From Bacillus massilinigeriensis (GTDB taxonomy: Bacteria; Bacillota; Bacilli; Bacillales; Cytobacillaceae), in the NCBI RefSeq assembly GCF_900117315.1, contig NZ_LT630337.1, positions 564,322 through 628,321 of the forward strand: 64,000 nucleotides of DNA, in the 5' to 3' direction. The stretch's first letter is position 1; each line of letters begins with the position of its first letter. Below the pieces are notes generated by a model that was given only the letters and a program-made list of their open reading frames with translations, was not told the DNA's origin and did no database searches. Shown here one piece after another: positions 20,069-32,941 of the stretch. The translations under genes were made by a program, and so were the position numbers.

Positions 20069-20569
20069 ATGAGCAACGCAATCGAACAAAAGAAATTAAT
20101 CGTTGACGAAATCGCTGATAAATTAAAATCAAGTAAATCAACTATCGTAGTTGACTATCGTGGTCTTAATGTTTCAGAGGTAACTGAACTTCGTAAACAA
20201 CTTCGTGAAGCTGGTGTTGAATTCAAAGTATATAAAAATACTATGACTCGCCGTGCAGCTGAATCTTTAGAACTTGCTGGTTTAAATGAAGCATTAACAG
20301 GACCTAACGCAATCGCGTTCAGTACTGAAGATGTTGTTGCACCAGCTAAAATTCTTAATGATTTTGCTAAAAAACACGAAGCTCTTGAAATTAAAGCAGG
20401 TGTTATCGAAGGTAACCTTGCATCAGTAGAAGAAGTAAAAGCTCTTGCAGAACTACCATCTCGCGAAGGCTTACTATCTATGTTACTCAGCGTGCTTCAA
20501 GCACCAATCCGCAATCTTGCTCTTGCTGCAAAAGCTGTTGCAGATCAAAAAGAAGAACAAGGCGCGTAA
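20069..20569 (+). CDS. rplJ: 50S ribosomal protein L10
   Basis: Base of the L7/L12 stalk; its C-terminal helix binds the L7/L12 dimers. 166 residues starting [19 protein letters not shown]; the [19 protein letters not shown] block is conserved. The ATG at 20069 has the site caggaggtg; the upstream part of the frame overlaps the leader terminator and is not coding. It is regulated by the attenuator upstream and co-transcribed with rplL. Confidence 0.97.
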   Translation: MSNAIEQKKLIVDEIADKLKSSKSTIVVDYRGLNVSEVTELRKQLREAGVEFKVYKNTMTRRAAESLELAGLNEALTGPNAIAFSTEDVVAPAKILNDFAKKHEALEIKAGVIEGNLASVEEVKALAELPSREGLLSMLLSVLQAPIRNLALAAKAVADQKEEQGA

Positions 20570-20630
20570 GCTGATTTTACTAACGAATTTTTTATAAAAG
20601 AAAACCAAAATTTAAGGAGGAACAATAATC

Positions 20631-20993
20631 ATGACTAAAGAACAAATCATTGAAGCAGTTAAAAATATGACTGTTTTAGAATTAAACGATCTAGTAAAAG
20701 CTATTGAAGAAGAATTTGGTGTAACTGCTGCTGCTCCTGTAGCTGTAGTTGGTGGCGCTGCTGGCGGTGCTGCTGAAGAAAAAACTGAATTTGATGTGGT
20801 TCTTGCTGGCGCTGGAGACCAAAAAATCAAAGTTATCAAAGTTGTTCGTGAAATCACTGGTCTTGGACTTAAAGAAGCAAAAGATCTTGTTGACAACACT
20901 CCAAAAGCTCTTAAAGAAGGCATTTCTAAAGAAGAAGCTGAAGAAATCAAAGCTAAACTTGAAGAAGTTGGAGCTAACGTTGAAGTTAAGTAA
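20631..20993 (+). CDS. rplL: 50S ribosomal protein L7/L12
   Basis: Acidic stalk protein that recruits translation GTPases. 120 residues: an N-terminal dimerisation helix, an alanine/glycine-rich hinge (about residues 36-50), and a C-terminal domain with [20 protein letters not shown]. Codon use is strongly biased, as expected for an abundant protein. It is followed directly by a strong terminator, so the rplJL unit ends here. Confidence 0.97.
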   Translation: MTKEQIIEAVKNMTVLELNDLVKAIEEEFGVTAAAPVAVVGGAAGGAAEEKTEFDVVLAGAGDQKIKVIKVVREITGLGLKEAKDLVDNTPKALKEGISKEEAEEIKAKLEEVGANVEVK

Positions 20994-21003
20994 TTATACG
21001 ATG

Positions 21004-21033
21004 AAAAAGCTCGCTGCATAAGCGAGCTTTTTT
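21004..21033 (+). terminator. Intrinsic terminator after rplL
   Basis: Stem aaagctcgct/agcgagcttt with a five-base loop and a T-run, 10 bases after the rplL stop. Confidence 0.9.
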
Positions 21034-21145
21034 GGTTTTAAAATAACTATTAATACCTATATTCATTTTTGGTAATGGAAAGGTCAACAAGAGCGATGCC
21101 CTCAAGAATTCTTCATAAATTCAATCCTCGAAGGAAGGCGATTAT

Positions 21146-21745
21146 TTGTCAGAACATTATTATTCCCGCGTTCAAAAAGTAGAGAGTGAACCTATTTATT
21201 GGGATTACACTCTAAGAGATCAAAAGTTACATTTTAAAACAGATAATGGTGTGTTTTCAAAAAAAGAGGTAGATTTTGGATCGAGGTTATTAATAGAAAC
21301 CTTTCAAATGCCTGATATAATGGGAAAAATTCTAGATGTAGGTTGTGGTTATGGCCCTATCGGTCTATCTTTATCCAAGGCATTTGGAGATCGAACCATA
21401 CATATGGTAGATGTGAATGAAAGGGCATTAAACTTAGCAAAAGAAAACGCAAGAATAAACAATATCACGAATGTGCAAATATATGAGAGTGATCGTCTTT
21501 TAAATGTAGAGGCAGAAGACTTTTCTGCCATATTAACAAATCCTCCAATCCGCGCTGGTAAGCAAGTAGTTCATGATATTTTAGAACAAAGTATAGATCA
21601 TCTTCTACCTGGGGGAGAGCTGTGGGTGGTAATTCAAAAGAAACAAGGTGCCCCTTCAGCTATTAAAAAACTAGAAGAAATATTTTCTGAAGTGGAGACT
21701 GTTGAAAAGAAAAAGGGATATTTTATTATTAAAGCAAAAAAATAA
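21146..21745 (+). CDS. ybxB: RsmC-like class I methyltransferase (YbxB)
   Basis: SAM-dependent methyltransferase related to the C-terminal half of the 16S rRNA m2G methyltransferase RsmC. The SAM motif I is ILDVGCGYGPIGL and the catalytic motif is TNPPIRAGK (NPPI followed by RAGK). Length 199 equals the single-domain Bacillus form. It starts at TTG behind gaaggaaggcg. It sits between rplL and rpoB, as in B. subtilis. The exact target base is not proven for this form. Confidence 0.9.
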   Translation: MSEHYYSRVQKVESEPIYWDYTLRDQKLHFKTDNGVFSKKEVDFGSRLLIETFQMPDIMGKILDVGCGYGPIGLSLSKAFGDRTIHMVDVNERALNLAKENARINNITNVQIYESDRLLNVEAEDFSAILTNPPIRAGKQVVHDILEQSIDHLLPGGELWVVIQKKQGAPSAIKKLEEIFSEVETVEKKKGYFIIKAKK

Positions 21746-21774
21746 TTGACTTTGCAATAAAGCTATGGTAGCAT
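21746..21774 (+). promoter_or_regulatory. Possible promoter upstream of rpoB
   Basis: TTGACT (21746-21751), 17-base spacer, TAGCAT (21769-21774), beginning directly after the methyltransferase stop codon. A TATAAT at 21829 is an alternative but lacks a good -35. Confidence 0.35.
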
Positions 21775-21886
21775 TGTAAAATGCCAACATAATATTTTCA
21801 GGTTAACTGCTAAAATCATCGAAAGTTGTATAATTTTGGTTTTAACCGGGTATGCTAACAAAATAATAGTTGAAATGTGAAAATGC

Positions 21887-21920
21887 GGTTTTTGAGTTAA
21901 AAAACCCTTTTTCTTTTTGT
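21887..21920 (+). terminator. Terminator-like hairpin in the rpoB leader
   Basis: Stem ggttttt/aaaaacc (21887-21893 with 21900-21906) followed by ctttttcttttt. It stands about 80 bases before the rpoB start and could act as an attenuator for readthrough from upstream or for the promoter at 21746. Confidence 0.6.
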
Positions 21921-22000
21921 CTTATGGGAAGCATAAAATACTTTCTTATAAGACTGCAATAGATGCAATATTATAACGCTTGATTTGAGGGGTGAATCAG

Positions 22001-25000
22001 TTGACAGGTCAACTAGTTCAGTATGGACGACACCGGAAGCGGAGAAGTTACGCGCGAATCAGTGAAGTTTTAGAATTACCAAATTTAATTGAAATCCAAA
22101 CCTCTTCATATCAATGGTTTCTTGATGAAGGTTTGCGTGAAATGTTTCGCGATATTTCACCAATTGAAGACTTTACTGGGAATTTGTCGCTGGAGTTCAT
22201 CGATTATAGCCTTGGTGATCCAAAATATTCCGTTGAGGAATCAAAACAACGAGATGTTACATATTCAGCACCATTACGTGTGAAAGTTCGCTTAGTTAAC
22301 AAAGAAACAGGCGAGGTAAAAGACCAAGATGTCTTTATGGGAGACTTCCCTCTTATGACGGAAACAGGAACGTTTGTCATTAACGGGGCAGAACGTGTTA
22401 TCGTTTCTCAGTTAGTACGCTCACCGAGTGTGTACTACAGTGGGAAGGTTGATAAGAATGGGAAAAGAGGATTTACCGCAACTGTTATCCCGAACCGCGG
22501 CGCTTGGCTAGAGTATGAAACAGATGCCAAAGATGTCGTATACGTGAGAATAGATCGTACTCGGAAGTTGCCCGTTACGGTTCTTTTGCGTGCATTAGGT
22601 TTCGGCTCCGATCAGGAAATCATTGATTTGATTGGAGATAATGAGTATATCCGTAATACTCTTGAAAAGGATAATACCGAAAGTACCGAAAAAGCATTAC
22701 TCGAAATCTATGAGCGTCTTCGTCCAGGTGAACCGCCTACAGTTGAAAATGCTAAAAGTTTGTTAGTATCAAGATTTTTTGATCCAAAAAGATATGATTT
22801 AGCTAGTGTTGGTCGTTACAAAATCAACAAAAAGCTTCATATTAAAAATCGCCTTTTTGGTCAACGTTTAGCAGAAACTTTGGTCGATCCTGAAACAGGA
22901 GAAATCAAAGCAGAAAAAGGTGTTACGTTAGATCGACGTACATTAGATAAGATTATTCCTAATTTAGAGAAAAATATTGGATTTAAAACCTTCAATCCTT
23001 ATGGTGGAGTTGTTGAGGAAGACATCCTTTTACAATCTATAAAGATTTACGCTCCTAATGAGGATGGGGATAAAACAATAAATGTTATCGGCAATGCGTA
23101 TGTGGAAGAAGCTGTTAAAAACATTTCACCAGCTGATATCATTTCTTCCATCAGCTATTTCTTCAACTTGTTATATTCTGTTGGAGATACTGACGATATC
23201 GACCATTTAGGAAATAGACGCTTACGTTCTGTTGGTGAGTTATTACAAAACCAATTCCGTATCGGTCTATCGAGAATGGAACGTGTAGTTAGAGAAAGAA
23301 TGTCAATCCAAGATACGAACACGATTACACCTCAGCAATTGATAAATATTCGACCTGTAATAGCTTCAATTAAAGAATTTTTCGGAAGCTCACAGTTGTC
23401 TCAATTCATGGATCAAACGAATCCATTAGCTGAGTTAACACATAAACGTCGTTTATCTGCATTAGGTCCTGGTGGTTTAACTCGTGAACGTGCTGGAATG
23501 GAAGTGCGTGATGTTCACTATTCTCACTACGGACGCATGTGCCCAATTGAAACTCCTGAAGGTCCTAACATTGGATTGATTAACTCGTTATCTTCCTTTG
23601 CGAAGGTAAATCGATTTGGATTTATTGAAACTCCATATCGTAGAGTTGACCCAGATACTGGCAAGGTAACAAATAAGATTGATTACTTAACAGCTGACGA
23701 AGAAGATAACTATGTTGTTGCCCAAGCAAATGTTCGTTTAGGTGACGATGGTTCATTCTTGGACGAGGAAGTAGTTGCTCGTTTCCGTGGGGAAAACACA
23801 GTTATCAAGCGTGAGCGTATTGATTATATGGATGTATCGCCGAAACAAGTTGTTTCTGCTGCGACTGCATGTATCCCATTCCTAGAAAATGATGACTCTA
23901 ACCGTGCGCTAATGGGTGCGAACATGCAACGTCAAGCGGTTCCACTGATTCAACCTGAGGCACCAAGAGTTGGAACAGGTATGGAATATGTATCAGCAAA
24001 AGACTCTGGAGCAGCTGTAATTTGTAAGCATGAAGGAATTGTTGAGCATGTAGAGGCAAGAGAAATTTGGGTTCGTCGTATACAAGAAGTAGATGGTCAA
24101 GAGGTAAAAGGAAATCTTGATAAATACCGTCTGTCAAAATTTACACGATCCAATCAAGGAATGTGTTATAACCAACGACCAATCGTAGCTGTTGGAAACC
24201 GCGTTGTTAAAGGCGAAGTTCTTGGTGATGGCCCATCTATGGAATTGGGTGAGTTAGCCCTTGGAAGAAATGTTCTTGTAGCATTCATGACATGGGATGG
24301 ATACAACTACGAAGATGCAATCATTATGAGTGAACGCCTTGTAAAAGATGATGTGTATACATCTATTCATATTGAGGAATACGAATCAGAATCCCGTGAT
24401 ACAAAGCTTGGGCCTGAGGAAATTACTCGTGATATTCCGAATGTCGGAGAAGATGCGTTAAGAAATCTTGATGAACGTGGAATTATTCGCATTGGGGCAG
24501 AAGTAAAGGATGGAGATCTTCTAGTAGGTAAGGTTACACCTAAAGGGGTGACAGAATTAACTGCAGAAGAACGACTTTTACATGCTATCTTTGGTGAAAA
24601 AGCACGTGAAGTTCGTGATACATCTTTAAGAGTTCCTCATGGTGGCGGCGGAATTGTTCATGATGTTCGTGTGTTTAACCGTGAAGATGGGGATGAACTT
24701 CCTCCAGGCGTAAATCAATTAGTTCGTGTATACATCGTTCAAAAACGTAAAATACACGAAGGAGACAAAATGGCTGGTCGTCACGGTAATAAAGGGGTAA
24801 TCTCTCGTATATTACCTGAAGAAGATATGCCATACTTACCAGATGGTACACCGGTTGATATCATGTTAAATCCATTAGGAGTTCCATCTCGTATGAACAT
24901 CGGTCAGGTGCTTGAGCTTCATTTAGGAATGGCAGCAAGATCATTAGGTATTCATGTTGCCTCCCCGGTATTTGATGGTGCTACTGAAGATGATGTTTGG

Positions 25001-25561
25001 AGCACAATTGAAGAAGCCGGTATGGCGAGAGATGCCAAAACCATCCTGTACGATGGAAGAACAGGTGAACCATTCGACAATCGTGTATCTGTCGGAATCA
25101 TGTATATGATTAAGCTTGCTCACATGGTCGATGATAAACTTCATGCTCGTTCAACTGGACCTTACTCATTAGTAACCCAACAACCATTGGGTGGTAAGGC
25201 TCAATTTGGTGGTCAGCGCTTTGGAGAGATGGAGGTTTGGGCACTTGAAGCATATGGTGCTGCCTATACATTGCAAGAAATTTTAACTGTAAAATCAGAT
25301 GATGTGGTTGGACGTGTTAAAACTTATGAAGCAATTGTTAAAGGGGAAAACGTACCAGAGCCAGGTGTACCTGAATCATTTAAGGTATTAATTAAAGAGC
25401 TTCAAAGTCTTGGATTGGATGTTAAAATTCTATCTAGTAATGAAGAAGAAATCGAAATGCGAGATTTAGAAGATGAAGAAGAGCTTCCACAGGCAGATTC
25501 CTTAAGCATTCTTACAGAGCCTGAAGAAGTCGAAACAGAAAAAGTAGGATTAAAAGAGTAG
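22001..25561 (+). CDS. rpoB: DNA-directed RNA polymerase subunit beta
   Basis: Core catalytic subunit of RNA polymerase. About 1186 residues, very close to B. subtilis, with the DGYNYEDAI and [13 protein letters not shown] motifs. The rifampicin pocket (from [13 protein letters not shown] at residue 461) shows wild-type Q468, H481 and S486 (E. coli Q513, H526, S531), so no classical resistance change is present. I choose TTG at 22001 ([12 protein letters not shown]) because gaggggtga lies about seven bases upstream; an in-frame GTG three codons earlier overlaps that site. The acidic C-terminal tail is shorter and different from B. subtilis. Confidence 0.97.
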   Translation: MTGQLVQYGRHRKRRSYARISEVLELPNLIEIQTSSYQWFLDEGLREMFRDISPIEDFTGNLSLEFIDYSLGDPKYSVEESKQRDVTYSAPLRVKVRLVNKETGEVKDQDVFMGDFPLMTETGTFVINGAERVIVSQLVRSPSVYYSGKVDKNGKRGFTATVIPNRGAWLEYETDAKDVVYVRIDRTRKLPVTVLLRALGFGSDQEIIDLIGDNEYIRNTLEKDNTESTEKALLEIYERLRPGEPPTVENAKSLLVSRFFDPKRYDLASVGRYKINKKLHIKNRLFGQRLAETLVDPETGEIKAEKGVTLDRRTLDKIIPNLEKNIGFKTFNPYGGVVEEDILLQSIKIYAPNEDGDKTINVIGNAYVEEAVKNISPADIISSISYFFNLLYSVGDTDDIDHLGNRRLRSVGELLQNQFRIGLSRMERVVRERMSIQDTNTITPQQLINIRPVIASIKEFFGSSQLSQFMDQTNPLAELTHKRRLSALGPGGLTRERAGMEVRDVHYSHYGRMCPIETPEGPNIGLINSLSSFAKVNRFGFIETPYRRVDPDTGKVTNKIDYLTADEEDNYVVAQANVRLGDDGSFLDEEVVARFRGENTVIKRERIDYMDVSPKQVVSAATACIPFLENDDSNRALMGANMQRQAVPLIQPEAPRVGTGMEYVSAKDSGAAVICKHEGIVEHVEAREIWVRRIQEVDGQEVKGNLDKYRLSKFTRSNQGMCYNQRPIVAVGNRVVKGEVLGDGPSMELGELALGRNVLVAFMTWDGYNYEDAIIMSERLVKDDVYTSIHIEEYESESRDTKLGPEEITRDIPNVGEDALRNLDERGIIRIGAEVKDGDLLVGKVTPKGVTELTAEERLLHAIFGEKAREVRDTSLRVPHGGGGIVHDVRVFNREDGDELPPGVNQLVRVYIVQKRKIHEGDKMAGRHGNKGVISRILPEEDMPYLPDGTPVDIMLNPLGVPSRMNIGQVLELHLGMAARSLGIHVASPVFDGATEDDVWSTIEEAGMARDAKTILYDGRTGEPFDNRVSVGIMYMIKLAHMVDDKLHARSTGPYSLVTQQPLGGKAQFGGQRFGEMEVWALEAYGAAYTLQEILTVKSDDVVGRVKTYEAIVKGENVPEPGVPESFKVLIKELQSLGLDVKILSSNEEEIEMRDLEDEEELPQADSLSILTEPEEVETEKVGLKE

Positions 25562-25589
25562 TTAACCTTTTAATTAAATAGATACCAGT

Positions 25590-25631
25590 CCTTCTCCATC
25601 TCCATGCTTTGTGGAGGTGGAAAAGGTTTTT
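25590..25631 (+). terminator. Strong terminator-like hairpin between rpoB and rpoC
   Basis: Bases 25590-25605 pair with 25611-25626 over about 15 bp with one mismatch and one G-T pair, with a five-base loop, followed directly by five T. By shape it is an intrinsic terminator lying 28 bases after rpoB. It could set a partial reduction of rpoC transcription or be an RNase processing site. Confidence 0.7.
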
Positions 25632-25698
25632 ACTGCCGGGCCACCGGTTATAAGGTCAATTAGGGTAAAACCTGTATATTAAAAGGGAGGTAGGCCCC

Positions 25699-28600
25699 TT
25701 GCTGGATGTCAATAATTTTGAGTATATGAAGATTGGTCTTGCATCACCAGATAAAATCCGTTCATGGTCATTTGGTGAAGTTAAGAAACCTGAAACGATA
25801 AACTATAGAACTCTAAAACCAGAAAAAGACGGTTTATTTTGCGAAAGGATTTTTGGTCCTACAAAGGACTGGGAATGCCACTGTGGAAAATATAAGCGCG
25901 TTCGTTATAAAGGCGTAGTTTGTGACCGTTGTGGTGTAGAGGTCACACGAGCAAAAGTCCGCCGCGAACGTATGGGGCACATTGAATTGGCAGCTCCTGT
26001 ATCTCATATCTGGTATTTTAAAGGTATTCCTAGCCGTATGGGACTTGTATTAGATATGTCTCCTCGCTCTCTTGAGGAAGTAATATACTTTGCTTCTTAT
26101 GTTGTAACAGACCCAGGTGATACTTCGCTTGAGAAAAAGCAATTATTATCTGAAAAGGAATATAGAGCATACCGGGACAAGTACGGTAATAAATTCCAGG
26201 CATCTATGGGTGCTGAATCCATTAAAAAGCTACTTACAGATATTAACCTAGAAAAAGATGTTGAGACGTTGAAGGAAGAGTTAAAAACGGCACAAGGTCA
26301 ACGTCGTACAAGGGCTATCAAACGTCTTGAAGTACTAGAAGCTTTCCGTAACTCTGGGAACGACCCAGCATGGATGATTCTAGATGTACTTCCAGTTATC
26401 CCTCCAGAGCTACGACCAATGGTACAGCTTGATGGTGGGCGTTTTGCAACTTCAGACCTAAATGATTTATACCGCCGAGTTATTAACCGTAACAATCGTT
26501 TAAAACGATTATTAGACCTTGGCGCACCAAGCATTATCGTTCAAAATGAAAAACGTATGCTTCAAGAGGCAGTAGATGCGTTAATTGATAACGGTCGTCG
26601 TGGTCGTCCGGTTACTGGACCTGGTAATCGTCCATTGAAATCTCTTTCACACATGCTAAAGGGAAAACAAGGACGTTTCCGTCAAAACCTACTTGGAAAA
26701 CGTGTTGATTATTCAGGACGTTCGGTAATCGTGGTAGGTCCGAATTTAAAAATGTACCAATGCGGTCTTCCAAAGGAAATGGCGCTTGAGCTCTTCAAAC
26801 CATTTGTCATGAAGGAACTAGTTGAAAAAGGACTAGCGCATAATATAAAATCTGCTAAACGCAAAATCGAACGTGTATCACCTGAAGTTTGGGATGTATT
26901 AGAAGAAGTAATTAGGGAACATCCAGTATTATTAAACCGTGCCCCAACTTTACACAGACTTGGAATTCAAGCTTTTGAACCAACTCTAGTTGAAGGTCGT
27001 GCGATTCGTCTTCATCCGTTAGTATGTACGGCTTATAACGCAGACTTTGACGGGGACCAAATGGCTGTTCACGTACCACTTTCATCTGAAGCACAAGCAG
27101 AAGCAAGACTTCTTATGCTTGCTGCTCAGAACATTCTAAATCCGAAAGATGGTAAACCAGTTGTAACACCATCACAGGATATGGTGTTAGGTAACTATTA
27201 TTTAACATTAGAACGTGAAGGTGCAATTGGAGAAGGAATGATTTTTAAAGATATTAGCGAAGCCTTACTCGCATACGCAAATGGTTATGTACATTTACAT
27301 ACTCGTATTGCTGTTACAGCTCGTTCTTTAAATAATCAAACCTTCACCGAGGAACAAAATAATCAATTATTAATAACAACGGTAGGTAAATTAGTTTTCA
27401 ACGAAATTCTACCAAAAACATTCCCATATATTAACGAACCAACAAAGCTTAACCTAGAAGAAAAGACACCTGAAAAATATTTTGTTGAAAAGGGATCAGA
27501 CGTTAAGGCTATTATTAAAGATATGCCAATAGTTGATCCATTTAAGAAGAAAATACTTGGAAATATCATTGCGGAAGTATTCAAACGTTTCAAAATCACT
27601 GAAACATCAAAAATGCTAGACCGTATGAAGGACCTTGGATTTAAATATTCAACAAAAGCTGGTATTACAGTTGGTGTAGCTGATATCGTTGTATTAGGGG
27701 AAAAACAACAAATAATCCATGACGCTCAAAACAAAGTAGATAACGTTATGAAACAATTCAGACGTGGTTTGATTACTGAAGATGAACGTTATGATCGTGT
27801 AATTTCCATCTGGAGCCAAGCAAAAGATACAATCCAAGCGAAACTGATGAATTCCTTGGAAAAAACTAACCCAATCTTTATGATGAGTGATTCTGGAGCT
27901 CGTGGTAATGCCTCTAACTTTACACAATTAGCTGGTATGCGTGGACTGATGGCCAACCCGGCTGGACGTATTATCGAGTTACCAATTAAATCAAGTTTCC
28001 GTGAAGGATTGACAGTATTAGAGTACTTCATCTCTACACACGGGGCTCGTAAAGGTCTTGCAGATACTGCCTTAAAGACAGCTGACTCAGGATATTTAAC
28101 TCGTCGTCTTGTAGACGTTGCACAGGATGTTATCGTCAGAGAAGATGATTGTGGTACAGATCGCGGATTATTGATTGCTGCCTTAAAAGATGGTACTGAA
28201 ATTATTGAATCATTAGAAGAAAGATTAATTGGCCGATATGCTAGAAAGGCTATTAAACATCCAGAAACAAAGAATGTAATTGTTCCTGAAAACGGACTAA
28301 TTACAGAAGATTTAGCAGTAGAAGTAGCCGAAGCAGGAATAGAAGAGGTATGGATCCGTTCAGCCTTTACTTGTAATACTCGCCATGGTGTATGTAAAAA
28401 ATGCTATGGTCGAAACCTAGCTACAGGCCAAGAAGTAGAAGTAGGCGAAGCAGTTGGTATTATCGCTGCACAGTCTATCGGTGAACCAGGAACACAGCTT
28501 ACAATGCGTACATTCCACACAGGTGGGGTTGCTGGAGACGATATTACTCAAGGTTTACCTCGTATTCAGGAGATTTTCGAAGCGCGTAACCCTAAAGGTC

Positions 28601-29298
28601 AAGCGGTTATCACTGAAATTAGTGGTGTTGTAGTTGGTATTAACGAAGGTAAGGATCGACAACATGAGATTGTTGTTCAAGGAGAAGTGGAATCCCGAAC
28701 TTACCATGCACCATATACTGCTCGTCTTAAGGTTGCAGTAAATGATCAGGTGGAACGAGGTCAAGAACTAACAGAAGGTTCTATTGATCCGAAAGAATTA
28801 ATTAAGGTAAAAGATGTTACCGCAGTTCAAGAGTACCTATTACGAGAAGTCCAAAAAGTATACCGTATGCAAGGGGTTGAAATTGGAGATAAACACGTAG
28901 AGGTAATGGTACGACAAATGCTGCGTAAGGTTCGCGTTATTGATGCTGGTGATACAGAGGTTCTACCAGGAACGCTTCTGGATATTCACCAATTTACAGA
29001 TGCGAATGAACAAGCGTTACTTGAAGGTAAATTACCAGCCACTGGACGTCCGGTATTGCTTGGTATTACCAAGGCATCTCTTGAGACAGATTCCTTCCTA
29101 TCTGCTGCCTCTTTCCAAGAAACAACTAGAGTACTTACAGATGCAGCGATAAAAGGAAAACGAGATGAGCTCCTCGGCTTAAAAGAAAATGTTATTATCG
29201 GTAAGCTCGTTCCAGCAGGTACGGGAATGCAACGATATCGAAAAGCTGACCCTGTGATTGTTGATGAAGAATCAGAAGAAACAATTACAATTGGTTAA
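25699..29298 (+). CDS. rpoC: DNA-directed RNA polymerase subunit beta'
   Basis: Largest RNA polymerase subunit, carrying the active site. 1199 residues. The N-terminal zinc ribbon is visible as [19 protein letters not shown]. The catalytic NADFDGD motif has aspartates D449, D451 and D453. A second zinc site is in [16 protein letters not shown]. Start is TTG at 25699 behind aaagggaggt, matching [10 protein letters not shown] of the family. Transcription must pass the hairpin between rpoB and rpoC. Confidence 0.97.
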   Translation: MLDVNNFEYMKIGLASPDKIRSWSFGEVKKPETINYRTLKPEKDGLFCERIFGPTKDWECHCGKYKRVRYKGVVCDRCGVEVTRAKVRRERMGHIELAAPVSHIWYFKGIPSRMGLVLDMSPRSLEEVIYFASYVVTDPGDTSLEKKQLLSEKEYRAYRDKYGNKFQASMGAESIKKLLTDINLEKDVETLKEELKTAQGQRRTRAIKRLEVLEAFRNSGNDPAWMILDVLPVIPPELRPMVQLDGGRFATSDLNDLYRRVINRNNRLKRLLDLGAPSIIVQNEKRMLQEAVDALIDNGRRGRPVTGPGNRPLKSLSHMLKGKQGRFRQNLLGKRVDYSGRSVIVVGPNLKMYQCGLPKEMALELFKPFVMKELVEKGLAHNIKSAKRKIERVSPEVWDVLEEVIREHPVLLNRAPTLHRLGIQAFEPTLVEGRAIRLHPLVCTAYNADFDGDQMAVHVPLSSEAQAEARLLMLAAQNILNPKDGKPVVTPSQDMVLGNYYLTLEREGAIGEGMIFKDISEALLAYANGYVHLHTRIAVTARSLNNQTFTEEQNNQLLITTVGKLVFNEILPKTFPYINEPTKLNLEEKTPEKYFVEKGSDVKAIIKDMPIVDPFKKKILGNIIAEVFKRFKITETSKMLDRMKDLGFKYSTKAGITVGVADIVVLGEKQQIIHDAQNKVDNVMKQFRRGLITEDERYDRVISIWSQAKDTIQAKLMNSLEKTNPIFMMSDSGARGNASNFTQLAGMRGLMANPAGRIIELPIKSSFREGLTVLEYFISTHGARKGLADTALKTADSGYLTRRLVDVAQDVIVREDDCGTDRGLLIAALKDGTEIIESLEERLIGRYARKAIKHPETKNVIVPENGLITEDLAVEVAEAGIEEVWIRSAFTCNTRHGVCKKCYGRNLATGQEVEVGEAVGIIAAQSIGEPGTQLTMRTFHTGGVAGDDITQGLPRIQEIFEARNPKGQAVITEISGVVVGINEGKDRQHEIVVQGEVESRTYHAPYTARLKVAVNDQVERGQELTEGSIDPKELIKVKDVTAVQEYLLREVQKVYRMQGVEIGDKHVEVMVRQMLRKVRVIDAGDTEVLPGTLLDIHQFTDANEQALLEGKLPATGRPVLLGITKASLETDSFLSAASFQETTRVLTDAAIKGKRDELLGLKENVIIGKLVPAGTGMQRYRKADPVIVDEESEETITIG

Positions 29299-29311
29299 GC
29301 ATAATCAATTA

Positions 29312-29350
29312 ATGCGGTCGATCTAATATGATTGACCGCATATTTATTCT
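29312..29350 (+). terminator. Terminator after rpoC
   Basis: A 12-bp stem (29312-29323 with 29330-29341, one G-T pair) and six-base loop followed by atttattctttt, 13 bases after the rpoC stop. Confidence 0.7.
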
Positions 29351-29405
29351 TTTATAAAAGAGCTATAGGAATTCGAAACAAAAATAATAAAAAAATAAAT
29401 CGATG

Positions 29406-29434
29406 TTGACACCATATTTATAAAGTGGTAATAT
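29406..29434 (+). promoter_or_regulatory. Sigma-A promoter of the str operon
   Basis: Consensus TTGACA (29406-29411), 17-base spacer, TAATAT (29429-29434), 43 bases upstream of rplGB. Confidence 0.85.
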
Positions 29435-29477
29435 ATCAAAGGTGCTGCTATTATCCTGTTACTTTGGAGGATAGAAC

Positions 29478-29726
29478 ATGTCTTATGAAAAAGTATCACA
29501 GGCACGTAAAATTATAGTAGGAACAAAGCAAACAGCGAAAGCCTTAAAACAAGGGATTGTAAAAGAAATACTAATTGCGACAGATGCAGAACCGAGAGTT
29601 ACTGCTAATGTTATTAGTATAGCTAAAGAACAAAATGTTCCAATTACCTATGTTGACTCGATGAAACGGCTTGGTAAAGCATGTAACATCGATGTGAAGA
29701 CTGCGGCTGTTGCAATAACACATTAA
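29478..29726 (+). CDS. rplGB: L7Ae-family ribosomal protein (YbxF/L7AB-like)
   Basis: An 82-residue kink-turn RNA-binding protein of the L7Ae/L30e/S12e family. The motif [20 protein letters not shown] with an aspartate in [10 protein letters not shown] is typical. In B. subtilis the homologue binds kink-turn RNA and associates with ribosomes in growth. It leads the str operon, 102 bases before rpsL, as in other Bacilli. Its exact cellular target is uncertain. Confidence 0.9.
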   Translation: MSYEKVSQARKIIVGTKQTAKALKQGIVKEILIATDAEPRVTANVISIAKEQNVPITYVDSMKRLGKACNIDVKTAAVAITH

Positions 29727-29813
29727 AAACTGTTTTTGTAGCATTAGTCACTACAAAAGCTTTGTTTTTGCATCAAAATGAACCACCTGGATGTGTGGAC
29801 ATAGAAATGATGA

Positions 29814-30251
<438 letters not shown>

Positions 30252-30292
30252 TCTAAACAATAAAAATTACTTCTTTGAAAGGAGGAACAAAC

Positions 30293-30763
30293 ATGCCTCG
30301 TAAAGGTCCTGTAGCAAAAAGAGATGTATTACCAGATCCGTTATACAACTCAAAGTTAATCACTCGTCTTATTAATAAAATGATGATAGATGGTAAAAGA
30401 GGTAAATCACAAGCTATTCTTTATAATGCGTTCGATATTATCCGTGAGCGTTCTGGTAAAGATCCAATGGAAGTTTTTGATCAAGCTCTTAAAAACATCA
30501 TGCCAGTACTAGAAGTTAAAGCTCGCCGTGTGGGGGGTTCAAACTATCAAGTACCAGTAGAGGTGCGTCCTGATCGTCGTACAACTCTTGGTCTTCGTTG
30601 GTTAGTAAACTACTCACGCCTTCGTGGAGAAAAAACGATGGAAGAGCGTTTAGCTAACGAAATTCTTGATGCAGCAAACAATACTGGTGCATCAGTTAAG
30701 AAACGTGAAGATACACACAAAATGGCAGAAGCAAATAAAGCATTTGCTCACTACCGTTGGTAA
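30293..30763 (+). CDS. rpsG: 30S ribosomal protein S7
   Basis: Primary 16S rRNA-binding protein that nucleates the 30S head. 156 residues starting [18 protein letters not shown], matching B. subtilis. I choose ATG at 30293 because aaaggagga lies eight bases upstream; a TTG six codons earlier overlaps that site. The family motif [17 protein letters not shown] is present. Position between rpsL and fusA is standard. Confidence 0.97.
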   Translation: MPRKGPVAKRDVLPDPLYNSKLITRLINKMMIDGKRGKSQAILYNAFDIIRERSGKDPMEVFDQALKNIMPVLEVKARRVGGSNYQVPVEVRPDRRTTLGLRWLVNYSRLRGEKTMEERLANEILDAANNTGASVKKREDTHKMAEANKAFAHYRW

Positions 30764-30814
30764 GATAACCTTCAAAATAAAAATTACACTCAAAGCAGGA
30801 AGGAGAAATACCAA

Positions 30815-32893
30815 ATGGCAAGAGAGTTCTCCTTAGAAAATACTCGCAATATCGGAATCATGGCACATATCGATGCCGGTAAAACAACAACAACTGAACG
30901 TGTACTTTATTACACAGGCCGTATCCATAAGATTGGTGAAACTCACGAAGGTGCATCTCAAATGGACTGGATGGAGCAAGAACAAGAACGTGGAATTACG
31001 ATCACCTCTGCAGCAACAACTGCTCAGTGGCATGGTCACCGCGTGAATATTATTGATACTCCTGGACACGTGGATTTCACAGTTGAAGTTGAACGTTCAT
31101 TGCGTGTTTTAGACGGAGCAGTTGCAGTTCTTGATGCTCAATCTGGTGTTGAGCCTCAAACAGAAACGGTTTGGCGTCAGGCAACTACTTATGGAGTTCC
31201 ACGTGTAGTATTCGTAAATAAAATGGACAAAATCGGTGCTGATTTCTTATATTCAGTTAAAACGATTCATGACCGTCTACAAGCGAATGCTCATCCAATC
31301 CAATTACCAATTGGTGCGGAAGATCAATTCGAGGCTATCATTGACTTAGTAGAAATGAAAGCTCATTTCTATAGTAATGACCTTGGAACTGACATTGAAG
31401 TACGTGAAATTCCAGAAGAGTACAAAGCACAAGCCGAAGAATACCGTGAAAAATTATTAGAAGCAGTAGCAGAACTTGATGAGGATTTAATGGAGAAATA
31501 CCTTGGTGGTGAAGAAATCACTGTTGAAGAGCTAAAAGCAGCTATTCGTAAAGGTACAGTAAATGTTGAATTCTACCCAGTTATCTGTGGATCTGCATTC
31601 AAAAACAAAGGTGTTCAATTAATGCTAGATGCAGTAATTGATTACCTACCATCACCTCTAGATGTACCTTCTATCAAGGGTACACTACCTGATACCGATG
31701 AAGTGGTTGAACGTCATTCTAGTGATGAAGAGCCATTCGCAGCTCTAGCATTTAAAGTAATGACAGACCCATTTGTTGGGAAATTAACTTTCTTCCGCGT
31801 ATATTCAGGTACTTTAGAGTCTGGATCATATGTTCAAAACTCTACTAAAGGAAAACGTGAACGTATTGGACGTATCCTTCAAATGCATGCGAATAGCCGC
31901 CAAGAAATCTCGAAGGTTTATGCCGGAGATATCGCTGCAGCTGTTGGATTGAAAGATACAACAACTGGTGACACACTATGTGATGACAAAAATCTTGTTA
32001 TCCTTGAGTCAATGGAATTCCCTGAACCAGTTATTGAGCTTTCAGTAGAACCAAAATCTAAGGCAGACCAAGACAAAATGTCTACTGCTTTGCAAAAACT
32101 TCAAGAAGAAGATCCAACTTTCCGTGCACATACTGATCAGGAGACTGGTCAAACAATCATCGCTGGTATGGGTGAGCTTCACTTAGATATCATCGTTGAT
32201 CGTATGCGCCGTGAATTTAAAGTTGAAGCTAACGTTGGTGCACCTCAGGTTGCTTACCGCGAAACTTTCCGTGCATCTGCACAAGTGGAAGGTAAATTCG
32301 CACGTCAATCTGGTGGACGCGGACAATATGGACATGTTTGGATTGAATTCTCTCCAAATGAAGAAGGAAAAGGATTTGAATTCGAAAATGGTATCGTCGG
32401 TGGGGTTGTACCACGTGAATACATTCCTGCTGTTCAAGCAGGTTTAGAAGATGCTCTTGAAAGAGGAGTACTTGCTGGATATCCAATGGTTGATATTAAA
32501 GCAAGACTTTTTGATGGATCATATCATGATGTAGACTCCTCTGAAATGGCGTTTAAAATTGCTGCATCTATGGCGTTGAAAAATGCTGCATCTAAGTGTA
32601 GCCCAGTCATCCTTGAACCAATCATGAGAGTTGAAGTTGTAATGCCTGAAGAATATCTAGGAGATATTATGGGTGGTATCACTTCTCGCCGTGGACGTGT
32701 TGAAGGTATGGAAGCTCGCGGAAATGCTCAAGTAGTTCGCGCAATGGTTCCACTTTCAGAAATGTTTGGATATGCTACATCTCTTCGTTCAAGCACTCAA
32801 GGTCGTGGAGTATTCTCCATGCACTTCGATCACTATGAAGAAGTACCAAAATCAATTTCTGAAGAAATCATCAAAAAAAATAAAGGTGAATAA
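30815..32893 (+). CDS. fusA: Elongation factor G
   Basis: Translational GTPase that drives translocation and, with RRF, ribosome recycling. 692 residues with five domains. G1 is [16 protein letters not shown] near residue 17, then DTPGH, and NKMDKIGAD. Domain IV has the [13 protein letters not shown] loop around residue 500. No obvious fusidic-acid resistance signature was noticed. It has a strong aggagaa site and the codon bias of a highly expressed gene. Third in the str operon. Confidence 0.97.
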   Translation: MAREFSLENTRNIGIMAHIDAGKTTTTERVLYYTGRIHKIGETHEGASQMDWMEQEQERGITITSAATTAQWHGHRVNIIDTPGHVDFTVEVERSLRVLDGAVAVLDAQSGVEPQTETVWRQATTYGVPRVVFVNKMDKIGADFLYSVKTIHDRLQANAHPIQLPIGAEDQFEAIIDLVEMKAHFYSNDLGTDIEVREIPEEYKAQAEEYREKLLEAVAELDEDLMEKYLGGEEITVEELKAAIRKGTVNVEFYPVICGSAFKNKGVQLMLDAVIDYLPSPLDVPSIKGTLPDTDEVVERHSSDEEPFAALAFKVMTDPFVGKLTFFRVYSGTLESGSYVQNSTKGKRERIGRILQMHANSRQEISKVYAGDIAAAVGLKDTTTGDTLCDDKNLVILESMEFPEPVIELSVEPKSKADQDKMSTALQKLQEEDPTFRAHTDQETGQTIIAGMGELHLDIIVDRMRREFKVEANVGAPQVAYRETFRASAQVEGKFARQSGGRGQYGHVWIEFSPNEEGKGFEFENGIVGGVVPREYIPAVQAGLEDALERGVLAGYPMVDIKARLFDGSYHDVDSSEMAFKIAASMALKNAASKCSPVILEPIMRVEVVMPEEYLGDIMGGITSRRGRVEGMEARGNAQVVRAMVPLSEMFGYATSLRSSTQGRGVFSMHFDHYEEVPKSISEEIIKKNKGE

Positions 32894-32922
32894 TTGATTT
32901 TAACCTTTTAATCAAGTATAAC
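32894..32922 (+). promoter_or_regulatory. Promoter of tuf
   Basis: TTGATT (32894-32899), 17-base spacer, TATAAC (32917-32922), directly after the fusA stop codon. It would let tuf be expressed above the level of fusA, as is usual. Confidence 0.65.
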
Positions 32923-32941
32923 TACTAATGTAAGCATGATA

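Noticed and set aside
20612-21019. Long minus-strand open frame opposite rplL
   Set aside because: Shadow of the highly biased, alanine-rich rplL coding sequence.
23381-23500. Rifampicin-resistance changes in rpoB
   Set aside because: All classical positions in the pocket are wild type.
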